From NCBI RefSeq assembly GCF_032854445.1, contig NC_088306.1, positions 28,679,764 through 28,743,763 on the forward strand: a stretch of DNA of 64,000 nucleotides, read 5' to 3'. Shown here piece after piece: positions 11,539 through 22,090 of this stretch. The notes below the pieces were generated by a model. It worked only from the letters and a program-made list of their open reading frames with translations. It had not been told where the DNA came from and ran no database searches. The translations under genes were made by a program, and so were the position numbers. Each line of letters starts with the position of its first letter. Positions within the stretch are counted from its first letter, which is position 1. The DNA comes from Liolophura sinensis. Its lineage: Eukaryota > Mollusca > Polyplacophora > Chitonida > Chitonidae.

Positions 11539-14500
11539 GTGCGTAAATAACACATACCATCTCAACACTTTGAAAGCTGAAGAGTGTAACATAACATGAT
11601 GCCAACATCAAATGAAAGAACGTCAAGACTTGTTTGCAAATGTGGTCTTTCAAATTGTTTTCGATTTTTTCTTTCTGTAGATATGGGTGTGTAAAAACAT
11701 GTGTGTATGGTGGGTATCTGGGTCCACCTGTTTGCTTAATAATGTTCTGAATAAGGATGTAATGCATGCCCAATGAATTTTTTTGAATGTAAATTTGTTG
11801 TTTATGTCCAAACACATGCATTTAATCTGAATTACAGTAATATTTATGAATATGTTACACACACATCTAAATCCAGGTAGAACACATTTGTAAGCTCAGA
11901 GGACCATATTCTAGTGCAACTATTTTTATTAAACATGTGTTATATTCACATTTATATCATTATTACGCAACACATATCCCAAGGGGAGGTCTCTTATACG
12001 CGCCATTATTTTAAAGTGTCTCCTTCGCATTAAAGAAAAATCGAAAAAACACACACCTCATTCATAACTAATTTTTCGCTCTCATGCAACTGGAATTTAT
12101 GTAACTTTTATGTTTTCACCACTTTTAAATATTAAAGCAATACTATCACTGGGTTACTACTAAAGATGCTGCTACATGTATTATTGCCAATTCAGCTATT
12201 GTTACTGATTTTTCCTGGTATTAAAACTATTACTGTTGGTGTTATTGTTATATGTGATCCAACTGATGTTGTGGTTGCTCCATCTTTCGGTGGTGCTCCA
12301 TCTCCATATGGTGGTGCTCTAACTCCGCTCAACCCAGGGCTAGGGTCAGTATATTAATCCTGATGAATTAGACCGCTACGTTGGATATATGAATACCTGC
12401 ATTTTAAGCCGAACTGGAATACATTTTTAAATGCCCATGTTGTTACCGTTATTGCTGCATTCTTTGTTGGTGTTGTCGCTGTTGTTTCTGCTGATGTTGT
12501 GGTGATGCATTTACTATTCCTGCCCAGGTTGGCACCGTTCCTGCTGCATACGGTGTTGGTGATGTCACTGTTCTTTCTGCTGATGTTTGTGGTGATGCAT
12601 TTACTGTTCCTGCCCATGTTGTTACCATCCCTGCTGCATACGGTGTTGGTGATGTCGCTGTTGTTTCTGCTGTTGTTTGTGGTGATGCATTTGCTGCTCC
12701 TGCTCATGTTGTTATCGTTATTGCTGCATTCTTTGTTGGTGTTGTCGCTGTTGTTTCTGCTGATGTTGTGGTGATGCATTTGCTATTCCTGCCCATGTTG
12801 GCACCGTTCCTGCTGCATATGGTGTTGGTTTTGTCGCTGTTGTTTCTGCTGATGTTGTGGTGATGCATTTACTGGTCCTGTCCATGTTGTTACCGTTATT
12901 GCTGCATACGGTGTTGGTGTTGTCGCTGTTGTTTCTGCTAATGTTGTGGTGATGTATTTACTGCTTCTGTCCATGTTGTTACCGTTATTGCTGCATACGT
13001 TGTTGGTGTTGTTGCTGTTGTTTCTACTGATGTTGTGGTGAAGCATTTACGGCTCCTGCCCATGTTGTTACCTTTATTGCTGCATTCGTTGTTGGTTTTG
13101 TGGCTTTTATTTCTGGTGATGCATTTTCTGCCCCTGCCCATGTTGTTACCGTTTCTGCTGCATACGGTGTTGGTGTTGTCGCTGTTGTTTGTGGTGATGT
13201 ATTTGTTGCTACTGCCCATGTTGTTACCGTTTCTGCTGCATACGGCGTTGGTGATGTCACTGTTGTTTCTGCTGTTGTTTGTGGTGATGCATTTACTGCT
13301 CCTGTCCATGATGTTACCGGTATTGCTGCATTCGTTGTTGGTGTTGTCTCTGTTGTTTGTGGTGATGTATTTGTTGCTACTGCCCATGTTGTTACCGTTT
13401 TTGCTGCATACGGTGTTGGTGTTGTGTCTTTTATTGGTGCTGATGCATTTTCTGTCCCTGCCCATGTTGTTATTGTTCCTGCTGCATTCGTTGTTGGTGT
13501 TGTCGCTGTTGTTTGTGGTGATGTATTTGTTGCTACTGCCCATGTTGTTACCGTTATTGCTGCATACGGCGTTGGTGATGTCACTGTTGTTTCTGCTGTT
13601 GTTTGTGGTGATGCATTTACTGCTCCTGTCCATGATGTTACCGGTATTACTGCATTCGTTGTTGGTGTTGTCTCTGTTGTTTGTGGTGATGTATTTGTTG
13701 CCCCTGCCCATGTTGTTACCGTTATTGCTGCATTCGTTGTTGGTGTTGTCTCTGTTGTTTGTGGTGATGTATTTGTTGCTACTGCCCATGTTGTTACCGT
13801 TTCTGCTGCATACGGTGTTGGTTTTGTCGCTGTTGTTTCTGCTGATGTTTGTGGTGATGCATTTACTGCTCCTGTCCATGATGTTACAGTTATTGCTGCA
13901 TTCGTTGTTGGTGTTGTCTCTGTTGTTTCTGCTGATGTATTTGTTGCTACTGCCCATGCTGTTACCGTTATTGCTGCATACGGTGTTGGTTTTGTCGCTG
14001 TTGTTTCTGCTGATGTTTGTGGTGATACATTTATTGCTCGTGTCCATGTTGTTACCGTTATTGCTGCATTCGTTGTTGGTGTTGTCTCTGTTGTTTGTGG
14101 TGATGTATTTACTACTCCTGCCCATGTTGTTACCGTTATTGCTGCATTCATTGCTGGTGTTGTCGCTGTTGTTTGTGGTGATGTATTTGTTGCTACTGCC
14201 CATGTTGTTACCGTTTCTGCTGCATACGGTGTTGGTTTTGTCGCTGTTGTTTCTGCTGTTGTTTGTGGTGATGCATTTACTGCTCCTGTCCATGATGTTA
14301 CCGGTATTGCTGCATTCGTTGTTGGTGTTGTCTCTGTTGTTTGTGGTGATGTATTTGTTGCTACTGCCCATGTTGTTACCGTTTTTGCTGCATACGGTGT
14401 TGGTGTTGTGTCTTTTATTGGTGCTGATGCATTTTCTGTCCCTGCCCATGTTGTTATTGTTCCTGCTGCATTCGTTGTTGGTGTTGTCTCTGTTGTTTGT

Positions 14501-17500
14501 GGTGATGTATTTGTTGCCCCTGCCCATGTTGTTACCGTTATTGCTGCATTCGTTGTTGGTGTTGTCTCTGTTGTTTGTGGTGATGTATTTGTTGCTACTG
14601 CCCATGTTGTTACCGTTTCTGCTGCATACGGTGTTGGTTTTGTCGCTGTTGTTTCTGCTGATGTTTGTGGTGATGCATTTACTGCTCCTGTCCATGATGT
14701 TACAGTTATTGCTGCATTCGTTGTTGGTGTTGTCTCTGTTGTTTCTGCTGATGTATTTGTTGCTACTGCCCATGCTGTTACCGTTATTGCTGCATACGGT
14801 GTTGGTTTTGTCGCTGTTGTTTCTGCTGATGTTTGTGGTGATACATTTATTGCTCGTGTCCATGTTGTTACCGTTATTGCTGCATTCGTTGTTGGTGTTG
14901 TCTCTGTTGTTTGTGGTGATGTATTTACTACTCCTGCCCATGTTGTTACCGTTATTGCTGCATTCATTGCTGGTGTTGTCGCTGTTGTTTGTGGTGATGT
15001 ATTTGTTGCTACTGCCCATGTTGTTACCGTTTCTGCTGCATACGGTGTTGGTTTTGTCGCTGTTGTTTCTGCTGATGTTTGTGGTGATGCATTTACTGCT
15101 CCTGTCCATGATGGTACCGGTATTGCTGCATTCGTTGTTGGTGTTGTCTCTGTTGTTTCTGCTGATGTATTTGTTCCTACTGCCCATGCTGTTACCGTTT
15201 CTGCTGCATACGGTGTTGGTTTTGTCGCTGTTGTTTCTGCTGATGTTTGTGGTGATACATTTATTGCTCCTGTCCCTGTTGTTACCGTTATTGCTGCATT
15301 CGTTGTTGGTGTTGTCTCTGTTCTTTGTGGTGATGTATTTACTACTCCTGCCCATGTTGTTACCGTTATTGCTGCATTCGTTGTTGGTGTTGTCGCTGTT
15401 GTTTGTGGTGATGTATTTGTTGCTACTGCCCATGTTGTTACCGTTTCTGCTGCATACGGTGTTGGTGATGTCACTGTTGTTTCTGCTGATGTTTGTGGTG
15501 ATGCATTTACTGCTCCTGTCCATGTTGTTACCGTTATTGCTGCATTCGTTGTTGGTGTTGTCTCTGTTGTTTGTGGTGATGTATTTACTACTCCTGCCCA
15601 TGTTGTTACCGTTATTGCTGCATTCGTTGTTGGTGTTGTCGCTGTTGTTTGTGTTGATGCATTTGCAGCTCCAGTTCATGCTGCTACCGTTATAGCAGCA
15701 TACGGTGTTAGTATTGCCGCTGTTGTTGATGCTTTTTCTGCCGTTTTACTGTTCTTGCTGCCGCTATACTACGTTTTTGCCACCCCTGCTACCGCAACTA
15801 CTGCCACATGCACAACTACACTTACAGCTACTGTTACTGTTCACCTTACAATTATTATTGTTGTGGTCACTAGTATTGTTTTGCTTCAGGCGTCGAGGAC
15901 TGCGTAATCCAGTCGGGCGTCGGTAACGCGTTCCGCCTCCACGCAGAAGACATGCACTCGTGTTATTACGTGAGCTCTGAGACTTTAACCCTCTCAGAAG
16001 CTGTGGGCTTATGTGAGAACCAACTCGGGTGTCACATCGCCTTTATAGAGACAGAGACAGAAAACAAGCTATTGGAAAGCTGTGGTAAGTGGTTGTTCCT
16101 TTAAATGACACAGTCAAAGAAAACTACAGTTTATGGCTTAGACAGTCCCATAAATAATTACACTGTGAGCTTGATCGAGAAAAATTCTATGAACAAACTA
16201 CATGAGTAATCAAGAGAATCCTCACTGGCTGAAAATGAGATTCACTTCTTTATTTGATTGGTGTACTCAGTAATATTTCACTTATGCGACAGCGGCCATC
16301 ATTATATAGTGGTAAGAAACCAGGCAGAGCCCGAGGCAAACCCACGACCATCCGCGGGTTGTTGCCAGGCACCCTTTGAGACACGGCCATTTGTATATGG
16401 CTGTCACATATACATGTGTATGTAGTTAATACGCCAAAGTAGAAGTGAAACTTTATTGCCTATAGCAGATGTGTCACACTGAGCAGATTCATTTCATTTG
16501 ATTTACAGTTAGTAAATAGTTACTTAAATTTTGCGACTATGCTCAGGTTTGTGGATTAATAACTTATATATTTACTGATGTGATTGGTATTTTACTCCGT
16601 ATTTAAGACTATTTCACTCATATACCATCTGCCAGCTTTAGCTTAAGCGGGACAACCCACAGTCATCCACAGGTTGAAACTTGTAAAAGCGGGATAAAAG
16701 CTTTAGCCGCTTTGCCAGGTAAGTCCTACTTGACAAAGCTGCGTCAAAATACTTAGGGTTGATCCCGGGTACTTGATGTTGCTGTGTGAGTATAATGTGT
16801 CCGAGGCATGGAGTGACAAAAAGACACAGTAAATGTACACACACCCAATAACTCCTCGTCGTCCAAGGCATGGAGTCACAGGAAGACACTCTATATGTAC
16901 ACACCCCCAATGGCTCCTCGTCGTCCGAGGCATGGTGTCACAGGAAGACACAATATATGTACACACACCCAATGACTCCTCGTTGTCCGGGGCATGGAGT
17001 CACATATGTACACACACCCATTGACTGCTCGTCGTCATATGACTGAAAAATTGTTAAGTACGACGTTAAACCCAAAGCATACATACATACATACATACAC
17101 ACACGCACACACGCACGCACACACACGCACGCACGCACACACGCACATATACATACATACATACATACATACATACATACATACATACATACATACATAC
17201 ATACATACATACATACATGGTCTAAATGTTCATGTAAAAAAAAACCTAAAGCATACATGCCAACATATCAATACTGATGATATGAAATATCATCAGTACT
17301 AACAAAATACACGCCCTCTGGCATTAAAAAGTAACACCTTTCAGCATTTAAGAATTCCTCTTTCTCAAGGAAGAGAGTTTCCATTGTTCAATGTGTTTAC
17401 TGATTGTTGTCCTTCTGATCGACGCCTTGAACTGTGTTTTGATTATTTCGCTTATTGCATATTTTTTTTTTGCCTTCGTTGAGAACAGGTATTTCCCAAG

Positions 17501-19651
17501 TCTGGCTAGGAGCTGTGAATGTGAACGATAATTGGTACTGGAAACGTTGGCAGGATAGCACTTTGAAACCAATGACATATACTGACTGGAACGACGCGGA
17601 TTCGGGATTCACTGCTGCAGTGTTTGGAATTGTTCACAGTAGATGGGGCCAGGTCAACGCCTCGGGGTCCTACAAAACTCTGTGTGAGAGAGACGACGTA
17701 GGCAAGTCAATCAGCGCGAGAAATTCACCTCAGTCGAAATCAAGCTTTAACACAATTCCTATCATTTTCCAGAGTCTTCGCGCTTAGAAGCTGAATTTTG
17801 CATTTAGATAAACAATAATACGCCAAATACTGAACAGGCTTATATTAGTGTTCTGCTTACTGTCACCGGCCATCCACGGGCTAATATTTATTAATTTATT
17901 TCATAGGCGTTTTACGCCGTAACCAGGGCTATTTCCGTTATCCAACAGCGGCCGGCATTATGATGAGAAAAAACCGGGCAGTGCAAGAAGGAAACCAATG
18001 ACCATCTGCAGGTTGCTGAGAGACCTTCTCACGTAAACCAACTAATAATAACTACATGTACCACCTGGGTTTCCATTTAGACTTGTTCATTCACTTGATG
18101 GGCTACCTTTAAGGGGAAAACTTAAAGTTTTCTAGTTTTGGTGTAGCATTATGGCTGGCAGTTTCTGTTCGCGAGATTATTGTGATTACGAAGAAAACAT
18201 GATCGGCCAATGTTAACACATCATATCCGGGGTTTGAGTAACGCAGGATTACGAATACAAGGCATTTATCAAGGCTTCTATAAGGAGACCTTGTTGGAAT
18301 TATATTTTTTTATATATATTCCATCTTTTACCCTGTGCACATGGCTTATCCACTGTTTGGCTGGGGATAGCTTCGGTACTCAAGAAATGGCACGTCCGCT
18401 AAAATCCCCAAATGAGATCATAGACGTTCTGTTGTTGTTGTTTGAAGTGGAATTCGCTCATTTACAATTAACTTCCATTGCTCCGCTCAATGCATTTTTT
18501 TCGTTTACGGGGATTTTTTTGCAAACAAAGTGTATGCTGTTGATACAGTCACGATCTCTTGGCGTCTCAATGAAAGTAAATGAGGTTTTCTAAAAAAAAC
18601 ATAGTTTTTCGAAGCATGTGTCTAAATTTTGCTTTGTAATCTGAAAGCTGATTTGCATTAAAGCGTCATATTCAGCGGTGATCTGTAATGACCCAGAAGG
18701 TATCAATGGCAGAACATCCATCTTTGTTTAAAATACTTCGCTTCAATGGTTCATTCGGCAAAAGCTTTTATAGGCCTACATGCATATACATTTTGAATGA
18801 TGAAATCCAGCAATCTGAGTGCGTTAAGTAGCGAAAACATGATGTGATGTCACTTGTCCCAGTATGGTCAGGAAAGGTAATATACTTACGTTTGTTTACT
18901 TTGTCTTTAAGGGACAAACATATTTACGTTCTCGCAATTCCTTATAGTTGACGTTCTCTCACTCATGAGGTTTTGTTGGTGAAATAATTCAAAACACAAC
19001 ACAGTATTTAATGGTAATGCATTTAGACTGAGTTCCAACAATGAACCGCAATCGGCTCTGTTTATTGGTGGATCGAGGGTTTGCCCTATATATTTTATTA
19101 TAAGTGACTGACCTAGCAAAAAGGCCACATCGACGTCTTGTCAGTTGTCTCGGCTAGTGAAAATTAACGATTGTTGAAATGAAAATATAATTTTAGCAAC
19201 AGAAACAGAAGCAACAATACGAAGAGTACACGTATACTACTTAACTCTGTTCATACAATCACGGGTCTTTTAACGTTCGTAAAATGTTTTGTCTTAAAGA
19301 TGGTAAACGTAACAAAGGATCGGGAATATTAAACAAGTCAATACGAAATCAAACAAATGCACACCAACTGCAATTTCTTGATATGATTATTTTTCTTTTT
19401 GATTTCTGTATTCAGGTATCTCCGGACGTACAGTCGCCAGTTCCCAGTCGTCAACGTCTCACGATGAAATCTTCATGTCCTATCGTCCCGTGAGCCTGCA
19501 ATGCACACCGGATACCTCTACCCAGCTGTCCGCCAGTCTTTGTGCGCGAAGCTGCGCAAATCAAGATAAGTGTATAGCGGCTTGCTACTCCGCCGCCTCC
19601 CTGACCTGCTGCACGGTTACCTCCCCTGATAATACCGCCTCACAGCCGTAA
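11457..19651 (+). CDS. Secreted C-type-lectin-like protein, 4 coding exons
   Basis: Spliced model: 11457(or 11487)-11538, 15890-16084, 17489-17701, 19416-19651; about 231 aa from the ATG at 11487. Exon 1 gives a short hydrophobic signal peptide (LAVAVLMF). Exons 2 and 3 encode one long-form CTLD: N-terminal hairpin Cys22/Cys42, Cys59 opening the core, the VWLG motif at 87-90, and closing Cys148. Exon 4 is a Cys-rich tail (about 9 Cys in 40 residues), loosely PAN/apple-like, ending in TAA with AATAAA about 108 bp further on. Every junction is phase 1, so the frame closes without adjustment. The usual Ca/sugar-site motifs (EPN or QPD, WND after the loop) are missing: residues 115-122 read DWNDADSG and the later Trp is followed by GQ. 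The loop disulfide cysteines are also missing. The family recognises glycans or proteins outside the cell; Ca-dependent sugar binding is doubtful here. Exon structure rests on splice sites and frame only. Confidence 0.82.
12431..15720. repeat. Minisatellite B, 78/90-bp units, in lectin intron 1
   Basis: About 3.3 kb of tandem units of 78 bp, alternating with 90-bp variants carrying an extra tctgctgatgtt-type block. The + strand is GT-rich with very few A's. Units differ by substitutions and multiples of 3 bp, so four reading frames stay open for 2.4-2.8 kb. Higher-order copies are visible: the variant ttacagt at 13884 recurs at 14700 (816 bp), and tattgttcct at 13471 recurs at 14455 (984 bp). 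The array lies wholly between lectin exons 1 and 2, so it would be transcribed in the pre-mRNA. Confidence 0.92.
15890..16084 (+). CDS. Lectin gene exon 2, N-terminal half of CTLD
   Basis: The exon is bounded by a pyrimidine-rich acceptor (ttttgcttcag) and a strong donor (g|gtaagt). It is 195 bp, phase 1 on both sides. The translation contains SCYYV, a Ser-Glu-Ala helix start, LCENQLGCHIAFIE, and ends at Cys82. This is the alpha1-alpha2 half of a C-type lectin fold. Cys65 and Cys82 are extra to the canonical set and may pair with each other. Confidence 0.85.
16250..16385 (-). mobile_element. SINE family 1 fragment, minus, in lectin intron 2
   Basis: Diverged 3' body (gtgtactcagtaatatttca, gcggccatcattata). 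Confidence 0.7.
16570..16690 (-). mobile_element. SINE family 1 fragment, minus, in lectin intron 2
   Basis: Old copy: ttggtattttactccgtatt and gacaacccacagtcatccac. Confidence 0.6.
16799..17045. repeat. 62-bp tandem repeat, 4 copies, in lectin intron 2
   Basis: Units start gtccgaggcatgg and end caatgactcctcgtc, at 16799, 16861, 16923 and 16985 (exactly 62 bp each; the last is shortened). The array ends in cgtcgtcatatgactg, the SINE family 2 tail. Confidence 0.9.
17030..17086 (+). mobile_element. 3' tail of SINE family 2 or its LINE
   Basis: gactgaaaaattgttaagta then cgacgttaaaccc matches the 3' end of the family 2 SINE at 42775 and resembles the 3' end of the LINE at 55510. Confidence 0.65.
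17080..17218. repeat. (CATA)n/(CACG)n microsatellite
   Basis: catacata, then cacacgcacg, then catacata tracts directly after the SINE tail; probably the expanded tail. Confidence 0.9.
17489..17701 (+). CDS. Lectin gene exon 3, C-terminal half of CTLD
   Basis: The acceptor is ...gagaacag at 17488. The translation starts GISQVWLGAV, the CTLD WIGL-type motif, and ends KTLCERDD, the last conserved Cys. If the exon ends at 17701 with donor GCAAGT it is 213 bp and phase 1 on both sides. A GT donor at 17698 would put exon 4 into a frame that stops early. Exon 3 has only one Cys, so the normal loop disulfide cannot form. Confidence 0.83.
17885..18040 (-). mobile_element. SINE family 1 fragment, minus, in lectin intron 3
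   Basis: ggcgttttacgccgtaacca and gcggccggcattatgatgag, with a TTTA-type tail. Confidence 0.75.
19416..19651 (+). CDS. Lectin gene exon 4, cysteine-rich tail and stop
   Basis: The acceptor is tttctgtattcag. Read in phase 1 the exon gives a Ser/Thr-rich linker and then a Cys cluster (QCTPD, LCARSC, KCIAAC, LTCC) before TAA at 19649. The spacing resembles a short PAN/apple module, but this is a weak call. Other frames stop early or lack the Cys pattern. Confidence 0.75.
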
Positions 19652-19758
19652 ACGTAGCCGAAATTCCATTGTTACATGGCTGCATAGTTCGTACAAATTT
19701 TTACTTTTCTTTTCTAGTACAATATATGTTTATCCTATGATATATTTTAAGTTCATAT

Positions 19759-19764
19759 AATAAA
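19759..19764 (+). terminator. Poly(A) signal of lectin gene
   Basis: A canonical AATAAA lies 108 bp after the stop codon in AT-rich 3' UTR sequence. Confidence 0.65.
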
Positions 19765-20221
19765 TATTGCCGAACTCGTGCTTGATTTGATTTGTGATAT
19801 TATTTTTATGTCTATAAACTAACTTGATTTCATCGATTTCAATTAGACATTACAAAATCGTCTTCGTAGAAATGCACGAAACACTGAATAGTAGGGAAGT
19901 TTTTAGTTCAAACTATTTTATGGCTAAACAGCCGTACTGTATCATGTGACGTGTCAAACGTTACGCAACTATTATTAATCACATGTACTATAAAGTAATT
20001 TAGAGAAGACAAACGACGGAGAAAAGCTGAATGTTGAGTGTGCCTATGGAACACGGCGAGATAAGTGATGAGTAAATTAATGTCAACGAAGGCTGCCTAA
20101 CATTTTCAAAAGTCACATGACAGAGTAGGGCTGTTTTTTACCTTAAACAACAAAAGAGTTTGAACTTGAAATTACCCTATTGAGGATTGAAGAATTTTGC
20201 TTCGGTAGCATTTTATTATTG

Positions 20222-20560
20222 CGAGTGAGTGCGAGTGCTTGGGAGTTCAACGTCATACTTAACAATTTTTCAGCCATATGACGACGAAGGAATCCTTAGA
20301 GTGCATGTAATGTGCCTTCTTGTTGCAGGACGGATTTCCACCGCTCTTTTATCTAGTGCTGCTTCACTGAGACGCCTTACCAAAAGCATTTAACCCGCAC
20401 CGCTCAAGCCATTATACTGATACGGGTCAACAGTCGTTGGACTATCCCAATTCATGCTAAACGCCAAGCGAGGAAGTTACAACTTCCTGTGTTGAGGCCT
20501 TAGGTGTGACTCGACCGAGGATTGACTCCGGATCTACCGCTCCCGAAGCGTTTATTATTA
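20222..20560 (-). mobile_element. SINE family 2, minus
   Basis: Reads from a (gagt)n tail through acttaacaatttttcagcca to ggattgactccggatctacc, the B-box region. Confidence 0.85.
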
Positions 20561-21649
20561 CAACAAAGCTGCTTACTGAGTGGTATCGACTGACCTTCAA
20601 GGCAAGAGATATTTTGACATAAATGTGAGGAAATTAGTAGTGAGGCCAAAAAATACAGTCGTTTAATGTATTTATTTGTTTTGTTGTTTAATGCAAAACT
20701 CATAATTTTTCACCTATACAATTCACCTACACATGTTAGCTTTTGGCAAACAAAGGGCGATAACTCTCATAACAGGCAGTGGAAGGGAAACATTTGCGCT
20801 TTGGTAGTTTTGAGGTTGGTTTTAAAAAGACTTTTATTGCTGAAAGAAGCTGACATATTCCTATTGATCCCCGACCAATAAATAAATGCTAAAAATTCGG
20901 ACTGATATATTTTAATGCGGAATTTGTTTGCCTAGCAACTTTCTGACGTGACTAAGAATTTTGCACTGTCTTTCAAAATATAAAACCAAAAGTTTTAGTC
21001 GATAGCCAAAATACTTTCTTTGTGAAACGGGCTGGAAAAAATAGCTAGTGCACTAAGTAAAGTTAACCGTCTAATCTCAGCCCCTAGACGTTTTGTGTAA
21101 CGGTCCTCAGATTCGACGGTAACACCAGCTATGAATTTGCCATTTGAGGCAATGTACGAATCGACCTTTGAACGACCAGCGCTGAAAATAGTAATTGTCG
21201 ACAGGGCGCTTTATACACCGTACCTTATGTGTACATCAACATTATTGATTTAACACAGCCCCATAATTTATGTATGTATGTACAGTCCAATAAGCTATAT
21301 TTAAACTATAACCTATGGAGACAAACAAAACAAATGGTCTTCGACGATGGATCCTGCCCTAATTAAATACGATATCATATGTCATTCCTTTAGCCTGGCA
21401 AACATACTACGCATCTTAAAATCGTCAATAATAGAAACCTTGTATATTCACTGGCCGGGGAACCCAAAAAGACTCATACGGAAGATTTCATTACCCCTCA
21501 CCTGTGAAGTCTTCAGCTCAAATCTAGGTTCAGATGGTTCTATCTCGACATGCTCTCAGTAGATTGATTTTGTACCTGGCTACATGCGGTTTTCTGTTTG
21601 CATAAGTCAGCCATCTTCTTCCTGACTTAATTCCCTCGAATGATATCTA
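20561..21649. other. No gene seen
   Basis: AT-rich unique-looking sequence without motifs. Confidence 0.5.
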
Positions 21650-21960
21650 GAACAATACAGTAAATACCGAGAGGAAAGTCAAAGCAGTGACGATAATATG
21701 AAGGTTGGCAAAGGTTACACGTAACCGTCGAATCCCGCATTGTGGCAATTCACCTTACACGGTTAGAAAAATTATGATATTTGGCAAGTGGTGAGGTTGG
21801 TGAATTTATTTGACGTCGCTTGTCCAGAATTACGCAAAAAGATATGTCATCGTTACATATAATATACAGATGGAAGCAATACAAAACCACTATACCTCAT
21901 CGTCGACTAGAAGATCCTAGGCTATGCAGGAATACAACATAAAATACTACATGATGGATA
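21650..21960 (+). mobile_element. Element A copy, head-to-tail with the one at 21960
   Basis: aagcagtgacgataatatga through gtcgcttgtccagaattacg. Confidence 0.6.
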
Positions 21961-22090
21961 GTAAAACCAAAAGAGCAGAGAGGAAAGTGTAATAACTAGG
22001 AAATAGTTTTTCGTGAAATCTGGACTTTTGTAAATTTATCTCAGTTATGGTTTTCTTTTAAGTGTTCATATTAATGGTTAAAAAAAGGCA
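21960..22090 (+). mobile_element. Element A, left part, interrupted by minisatellite D
   Basis: Matches other A copies from the gagcag...agtgt segment through ttttctttt and tgttcat, and runs without a break into the first 30-bp unit. Confidence 0.75.

Noticed and set aside
13024-15907. Four open frames of 816-935 codons on both strands
   Set aside because: They translate minisatellite B, whose unit lengths are multiples of three. Opposite strands are equally open, there are no domains, and the tract sits in a lectin intron.
16994-17302. His/Thr-rich ORFs on both strands
   Set aside because: They arise from the CATA/CACG microsatellite.
18210-18593. 127-codon + strand ORF in lectin intron 3
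   Set aside because: No domain, no compatible splice sites, and it interrupts a gene whose exons join well without it.
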